From: JBGAPI01 sp044221335
GTDB taxonomy: Bacteria > Pseudomonadota > Gammaproteobacteria > Xanthomonadales > Ahniellaceae
Direction of reading: 5' to 3'
Length of the DNA stretch: 42,417 bases
NCBI GenBank assembly: GCA_044221335.1
Contig: JBGAPI010000044.1
Location: 1 to 42,417, forward strand
The number at the start of each line of letters is the position of its first letter. Within the stretch, counting starts at the first letter, position 1. The notes beneath the pieces are model-generated. The model searched no databases, was not told the DNA's origin, and was given only the letters and a program-made list of their open reading frames with translations. Below are positions 38,555 to 42,417 of the stretch, piece after piece. The translations under genes were made by a program, and so were the position numbers.

Positions 38555-40783
38555 GTGAATGGATTGTCCTGGTTGAAACATCGCTCCCGCATCGCGGGAT
38601 GCGGGCGGGGAGTGGTGTTGGGTGGGCTGTTGATGGCGATGGCACTGGCCGCGCCACACGCACGCGCCGACGAAACGATCGGCAGCGGCAACGGCTGGAC
38701 GCTGGTGCTGCTGCAGGGGTCGGCGGTCGCCAGCGGTGCCGGCGCGGCGCCGTCCGCCGTCGTTGCCGATCCGGCGCCGGTGGTGATCGTGTCGTCGGCG
38801 CAGGGCCTGGCCGGAGCGCCGTTGCCGGAGTCCGTCAAGCAGACGCTGGCGTCGTCGTTCAGCGACCCCGCGTCGGTGTCGCCGGTGTACGTCTCCTACG
38901 ACGTCGCACAGGCGATCGACAACGGAACCGCGCAGGCGCTGTACGCGAGCTACCTCGAGCCCGACTCGGCGATGGCCCAGACCAGCGGCTCGCCGTGGTG
39001 CGACACCGCGGTCGTGCACGAGGGGACCATCCCGTTCTCGAAGAGCTACACGACCACCGTGCTGAACCCGAACTTCAGCCAGGGCGGCTTCAGCGGCAGC
39101 CTGACGATCAACGCGCCGGTGAACCTCGTCGGCAACGCCGAGCTCAAGTACAGCTACCACAAGACGGCGTTCTGCCTGCCGATCGACTTCCGGCCGGAGT
39201 CGGTGCGGGTCAACGGCTCGGCGACGCTCGGCAACACCGTGGTCGATCTCGCCGGCAGCGCGAACTTCAACTGGAACGGGCGCACCGTGCTGGTGTCGCC
39301 GTCGGTGGCCGCGGAGATCCCGATCGGCCCGTGGAAGCTCGGTGTCGGTGTCACCTTCCCGATCGGCGCCGGTCTCGACATCGAGGCATCGGCGGCCGCG
39401 CAGCTGTCGGTGCGCAACGAGGGGGGCGGCACGCTGGCCTTCGATGTCACCTGCAAGTTCGACTTCACCTGCGCGGCGACGCCGGGCGGCACCAACGTCA
39501 ACAACATCAACCTGACGACCGTCCGCAACAACTCGCTGAACGGCCAGGTCACGCAGCAGGCCTCCGCGAAGCCCTACGTGTTCGTCGAAGCCAAGGCCTA
39601 CGTCGGATCTCCGGACGCGCTCTCCGCGGGCGCCGGATTCGAGCTCAGCGCGCCGGCCCGCCTGTGGATGTACTACGGCAACACCTGCGGCAACGGCACC
39701 GGCGCGGCGACGAGCGAGATGGTCGGCGGCGGATTCTTCGACTGGAATGCCCAGCTCGAGTTCTACTACGACTGGAAGCTGCCGTTCGCGCCGCCGGCCT
39801 GGACCGGCATCGCGCAGCAGGGCTTCAAGTGGATCGACTCGCCGATCCCGCCCGCCTTCGGATTCCGCAACGCGTCGGTCAACCATCTCCTGCGCGGCGG
39901 CAATCCGCACCTCGCCTATCAGCACAACATCGCGTTCACGGCGTTCTCGTTCGCCGGCAACGCGAGTCCGTTCTCGCCGGTCTTCAGCGGCCCGACCACG
40001 CTCGGCATCGGACAGACGGGCAACTACACGCTCGCGAAACGGCCCTGCGTGCCGCTGGATGCGCCGATCAACTACCGCGTCGACTGGGGTGACGGCGTAT
40101 CGACGCCGTTGCCCGCGGGCGGCGCGCTGGCGGCGAGCCACGCCTACATGACGTCCGCCGTCCGCACCGCGTCGGCGGTGACGGTCAACGACGTCGACGG
40201 CCGGGTGATCAACGCCGCGACCAGCAAGACCGTCACGATCCAGCCGACGCCCTGGCAGCCGGCCAGCATCACGGTGCCGCCGGCCGATGGCGACGGCAGC
40301 TTCGCGGTCAGCTGGGCGGCGAGCACGGACGCGACCAGCTACGAGCTGCAGCGCATGAACAACGGCGGCGCCTGGAGCGCGCTGGCGACGCGCTCCTTGA
40401 CCTCGATCAGCCTCGTCGGCGAGCCGACCGGCATGGACCGCTACCGCGTTCGCGCCTGCAATCTTTCCGGCTGCAGCGGCTGGATGGAGAGCACCGACGT
40501 GGCTGTCGGCATCGCCCCGGCCGTGCCGACGCTGTCACTGCTGCCGGTGCAGTGCGCGAACGAGCTCAGCTGGACGGTGTCGTCCAACGCGACCCACTAT
40601 CGCCTCTTCACCAGCACCGGCACCGACCCCAACCTCGCGACCCCGATCTGGACCGGCACCGCGACCGGCTACGAGATCGTGGTCACGAAGACGACCAACG
40701 TCTGGGTGAAGGCCTGCACGGAGAACCTGTGCAGCGCGTTCTCGAACCGGAAGAGCGTGGGAGTGAAATCGGCCTGCCAGTAG
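38555..40783 (+). CDS. Large secreted protein with C-terminal fibronectin type III-like domains
   Basis: The product is 742 residues from a GTG start with AAGGAG upstream. A long signal peptide (about 1-39, ending PHARA) is followed by a roughly 450-residue beta-rich region without a family I recognise (for example TTVLNPNFSQGGFSGSLTIN, VGVTFPIGAGLDIEASAAAQ). A PKD-like strand (YRVDWGDGVSTPLPAGG) comes next, then two FN3-like domains (about 565-650: VSWAASTDATSYELQRMNNG; about 655-735: LSWTVSSNATHYRLFTSTG). It is probably an exported surface or matrix protein. The two DUF4124 genes and the REP array flank it. Confidence 0.85.
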   Translation: MNGLSWLKHRSRIAGCGRGVVLGGLLMAMALAAPHARADETIGSGNGWTLVLLQGSAVASGAGAAPSAVVADPAPVVIVSSAQGLAGAPLPESVKQTLASSFSDPASVSPVYVSYDVAQAIDNGTAQALYASYLEPDSAMAQTSGSPWCDTAVVHEGTIPFSKSYTTTVLNPNFSQGGFSGSLTINAPVNLVGNAELKYSYHKTAFCLPIDFRPESVRVNGSATLGNTVVDLAGSANFNWNGRTVLVSPSVAAEIPIGPWKLGVGVTFPIGAGLDIEASAAAQLSVRNEGGGTLAFDVTCKFDFTCAATPGGTNVNNINLTTVRNNSLNGQVTQQASAKPYVFVEAKAYVGSPDALSAGAGFELSAPARLWMYYGNTCGNGTGAATSEMVGGGFFDWNAQLEFYYDWKLPFAPPAWTGIAQQGFKWIDSPIPPAFGFRNASVNHLLRGGNPHLAYQHNIAFTAFSFAGNASPFSPVFSGPTTLGIGQTGNYTLAKRPCVPLDAPINYRVDWGDGVSTPLPAGGALAASHAYMTSAVRTASAVTVNDVDGRVINAATSKTVTIQPTPWQPASITVPPADGDGSFAVSWAASTDATSYELQRMNNGGAWSALATRSLTSISLVGEPTGMDRYRVRACNLSGCSGWMESTDVAVGIAPAVPTLSLLPVQCANELSWTVSSNATHYRLFTSTGTDPNLATPIWTGTATGYEIVVTKTTNVWVKACTENLCSAFSNRKSVGVKSACQ

Positions 40784-40829
40784 CCGGTCCGGCGTACGTC
40801 CGTGCGACGCGCGCTGGGCTCGCTCTACC

Positions 40830-41213
40830 GTAGGGCGGCCACTGGCCGCCATCGCGAGGCGCTGAGGCAATGGCGCGCGGTGCGCGCCCTACCGTAGGGC
40901 GGCCACTGGCCGCCATCGCGAGACGGCAAGGCGATGGCGCGCGGTGCGCGCCCTGCCGTAGGGCGGCCACTGGCCGCCATCGCGAGGCGGTGAGGCAACG
41001 GCGCGCAGTGCGCGCCCTACCGTAGGGCGGCCACTGGCCGCCATCGCGAGGCGGCAAGGCGATGGCGCGCAGTGCGCGCCCTACCGTAGGGCGGCCACTG
41101 GCCGCCATCGCGAGGCGGTGAGGCAACGGCGCGCGGTGCGCGCCCTGCCGTAGGGCGGCCACTGGCCGCCATCGCGAGGCGCCGAGGCAATGGCGCGCAG
41201 TGCGCGCCCTACG
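40830..41213. repeat. Array of six 64-bp REP doublets (BIME-like)
   Basis: Units start at 40830, 40894, 40958, 41022, 41086 and 41150, exactly 64 bp apart. Each is GTAG + hairpin GGCGGCCACTGGCCGCC, a 21-nt spacer, then hairpin GGCGCGC(A/G)GTGCGCGCC + CTAC (CTGC in units 2 and 5). The two hairpins are one REP type in opposite orientation. The spacers of units 2 and 4 match each other, as do those of units 3 and 5, giving a 128-bp higher-order repeat. REPs with a GTAG foot are known in Stenotrophomonas and are mobilised by RAYT transposases; none is in this window. Confidence 0.9.
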
Positions 41214-41449
41214 ACCGGCGCGATCTCGAAAATGTAGGCGGGCTCGGCGCTGAGGGAAGCCCGACGGGCTCCGCGCTGCCTTCGGAATCGTGGGGGATTC
41301 CGCGATCGTTCCGGCAGCAGGGCGCCAGGTGCGAATTCGAATCGACCCGGGCCTGCCGTGGTGAAGGTGCGGCACTGCCGTGCGAAACGCATTGGGAACG
41401 AGTCGCGACCAACATCCGCCGGTGGGGATGTCGTGGGCGATCGGATGGC
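41214..41449. other. Non-coding gap between REP array and DUF4124 gene B
   Basis: No gene is seen. CGGAATC and GATTCCG (41283-41302) form a 7-bp stem around a 6-nt loop, a possible terminator. Confidence 0.4.
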
Positions 41450-42121
41450 CTACGGCTTCGGTGCCTTGGCGACGATGCCGCGACTCACGATGTTCAGGGC
41501 TCTCCGGTGGTTGTCCGAGCCGAGGTCATCGGCCAGCAGCGTGAAGGTGCAGACGAGTCCCTTGGCGTTGAACAGCCCCGAGGTGACGTGGGCGAACTTC
41601 GGCTTCGCCTCCGGCTCCCGCTCGCTGAAACTCGCATAGGCGCCGATGCCGTTCGCGGAGTCGAGACGACGAATGATGGTCCTGCCCTGGACCGATTCGG
41701 ATGCGAACGCCTGACTGGACGCCGTCAGGGCCGCATCGATGCCCTGCGCCGTGCCGAGCTGGCCGCTGGCGTCCGGCATCAGCGTGACCCGCAGTTCCAC
41801 CCGAGTTCCGTCGCTGCCGGTCGTCAGCAGCAGGGTCGGCGGGACAGTCCCGTCGTTGTTGCTGACCTCGTGGCGCCAGCCGCTCGGGAACGACACGCGC
41901 ACGTCACCGATCGATGGCACCGAGAGATCGACCCCCGACGTCCCCGCCTTGTCGTTGTCGGAGGGCAGGCTGATCTCGCGCTCCGCCTTCTGCGCGGCGG
42001 TGCAGGGGCGATCCTGGAACGACACGGTTCCGTTCGCGTCGCGGCATTGGTAGATCGCCCAGGCGTCGCTGGAGGCGGCGAGGAGGAGGGTGGCGGCGAG
42101 GGCGAGCGGGTTCGATTTCAT
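41450..42121 (-). CDS. Secreted DUF4124-domain protein, copy B
   Basis: The product is 223 residues: signal peptide MKSNPLALAATLLLAASSDAWA, then IYQCRDANGTVSFQDRPC as in copy A. The C-terminal half matches copy A in FAHVTSGLFNAKGLVCTFTLLADDL and IVSRGIVAKAPKP. The middle is more diverged, with a longer Asp/Asn-rich linker after the first domain. Likely periplasmic; function unknown. Copies A and B flank the FN3 protein gene and the first REP array, so a duplication followed by insertion of the material between is possible. Confidence 0.82.
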   Translation of the reverse strand: MKSNPLALAATLLLAASSDAWAIYQCRDANGTVSFQDRPCTAAQKAEREISLPSDNDKAGTSGVDLSVPSIGDVRVSFPSGWRHEVSNNDGTVPPTLLLTTGSDGTRVELRVTLMPDASGQLGTAQGIDAALTASSQAFASESVQGRTIIRRLDSANGIGAYASFSEREPEAKPKFAHVTSGLFNAKGLVCTFTLLADDLGSDNHRRALNIVSRGIVAKAPKP

Positions 42122-42280
42122 GACCTGGCTTCCGGACGGGGCGCCCGGAAGCCGCATTCGCGGTCCGGGCTCGGCCGGCGATGTTGCCGAAAATGGCGAG
42201 TCACGCAAGGCCCGGAATTCCTCGTCGACGCCGAGTTTCCGTCTGGTCGCTTTTGGCGATACAGGCCGAGTTGCGGCAAT

Positions 42281-42417
42281 GGCGCGCAGTGCGCGCCCCA
42301 CGTAGGGCGGCCACTGGCCGCCATCGCGAGGCGCTGGGGCAATGGCGCGCCCTGCCGTAGGGCGGCCACTGGCCGCCATCGCGAGGCGGCAAGGCGATGG
42401 CGCGCAGTGCGCGCCCT
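42281..42417. repeat. Second REP array, continuing past the right edge
   Basis: An inverted half-unit with a CCAC foot (GTGG on the other strand) at 42281-42301 is followed by a 55-bp unit at 42302, shortened by 9 bp within the second hairpin, and a unit from 42357 to the end. The sequence type is the same as in the array at 40830. Confidence 0.85.

Noticed and set aside
38381..40141. 586-codon minus-strand open frame opposite the FN3 protein
   Set aside because: Arg/Val/Gly-rich shadow; the plus strand has a signal peptide, FN3 domains and a ribosome site.
40830..41213. CRISPR array
   Set aside because: The whole 64-bp unit is conserved, including the spacer between hairpins; there are no unique spacers and no cas genes.
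40683..41375. Repeat-containing minus-strand open frame with recurring RDGGQWPPYGRA
   Set aside because: The repeated peptide is only the translation of the REP array; its palindromic DNA and the lack of a ribosome site argue against a gene.
1..42417. tRNA, rRNA or riboswitch genes
   Set aside because: No cloverleaf with a T-loop GTTCGA-type core, rRNA segment or known riboswitch core was recognised on either strand by eye; a covariance-model scan would be decisive.

Overview
This is a 42.4 kb chromosomal stretch of a GC-rich Gram-negative bacterium. The best guess is an environmental member of the Lysobacterales (Xanthomonadales, perhaps Rhodanobacteraceae or Lysobacteraceae). The reasons are the codon bias, which makes long meaningless antisense reading frames; the many secreted proteins with Sec signal peptides; a monomeric NADP isocitrate dehydrogenase; extracellular proteins ending in Phe-x-Asp-(Gly/Asp)-Phe-Glu; and GTAG-type repetitive extragenic palindromes like those known from Stenotrophomonas. 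The taxonomic call is inference. I recognised no rRNA, tRNA, CRISPR array, transposase or prophage gene.

Layout. 1-3049 (minus): the first 1016 residues of a secreted Asp-box/BNR repeat protein with PKD domains, running off the left edge. 3689-6678: an anchored SH3-like protein, two tandem secreted BON-domain proteins, a four-helix membrane protein and a small cytosolic protein. 6730-8776 (minus): an OmpR-type response regulator and its histidine kinase. 9008-11217: a GcvA-like LysR regulator divergent from an MFS transporter. 11335-14178 (minus): a conserved hypothetical, a membrane protein, a secreted protein with YadA-head-like repeats broken by a 7-bp duplication, and a small secreted protein. 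14350-15797: a small caspase/CHAT-like protein divergent from a secreted DUF2846-like protein. 15972-18836: icd and a GNAT acetyltransferase. 18862-20843: a CbbR-like LysR regulator divergent from an SbtA-family transporter. 20988-23468: an F420-reductase-like dinucleotide reductase and a DJ-1/PfpI protein, divergent from a LysR regulator. 23497-25634: a membrane protein, an XRE/MmyB-like regulator and a methyltransferase. 25817-28686: a CSLREA beta-helix protein and an exported SUKH-domain protein. 29108-30090: an ICMT-like methyltransferase overlapping a VOC protein. 30254-34466: a membrane protein and two consecutive STAND-type proteins. 34673-42121: a second DUF2846-like protein, a cupin, a pectinacetylesterase-like hydrolase, two DUF4124 paralogues and a large FN3 surface protein, with two arrays of REP doublets.

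The most unusual part is 31075-34466. A cytosolic HTH protein whose STAND ATPase core has lost its Walker residues overlaps by ATGA a membrane protein with an intact ATPase core and a periplasmic domain that looks like the end of a type IV pilin. I read the pair as a trans-envelope sensor/regulator or defence module; this is inference. The second unusual feature is the REP system: 64-bp units made of two inverted GTAG hairpins whose stems differ by compensatory changes, with solitary relatives placed so that the GTAG (or CTAG) provides the TAG stop codon of neighbouring genes.
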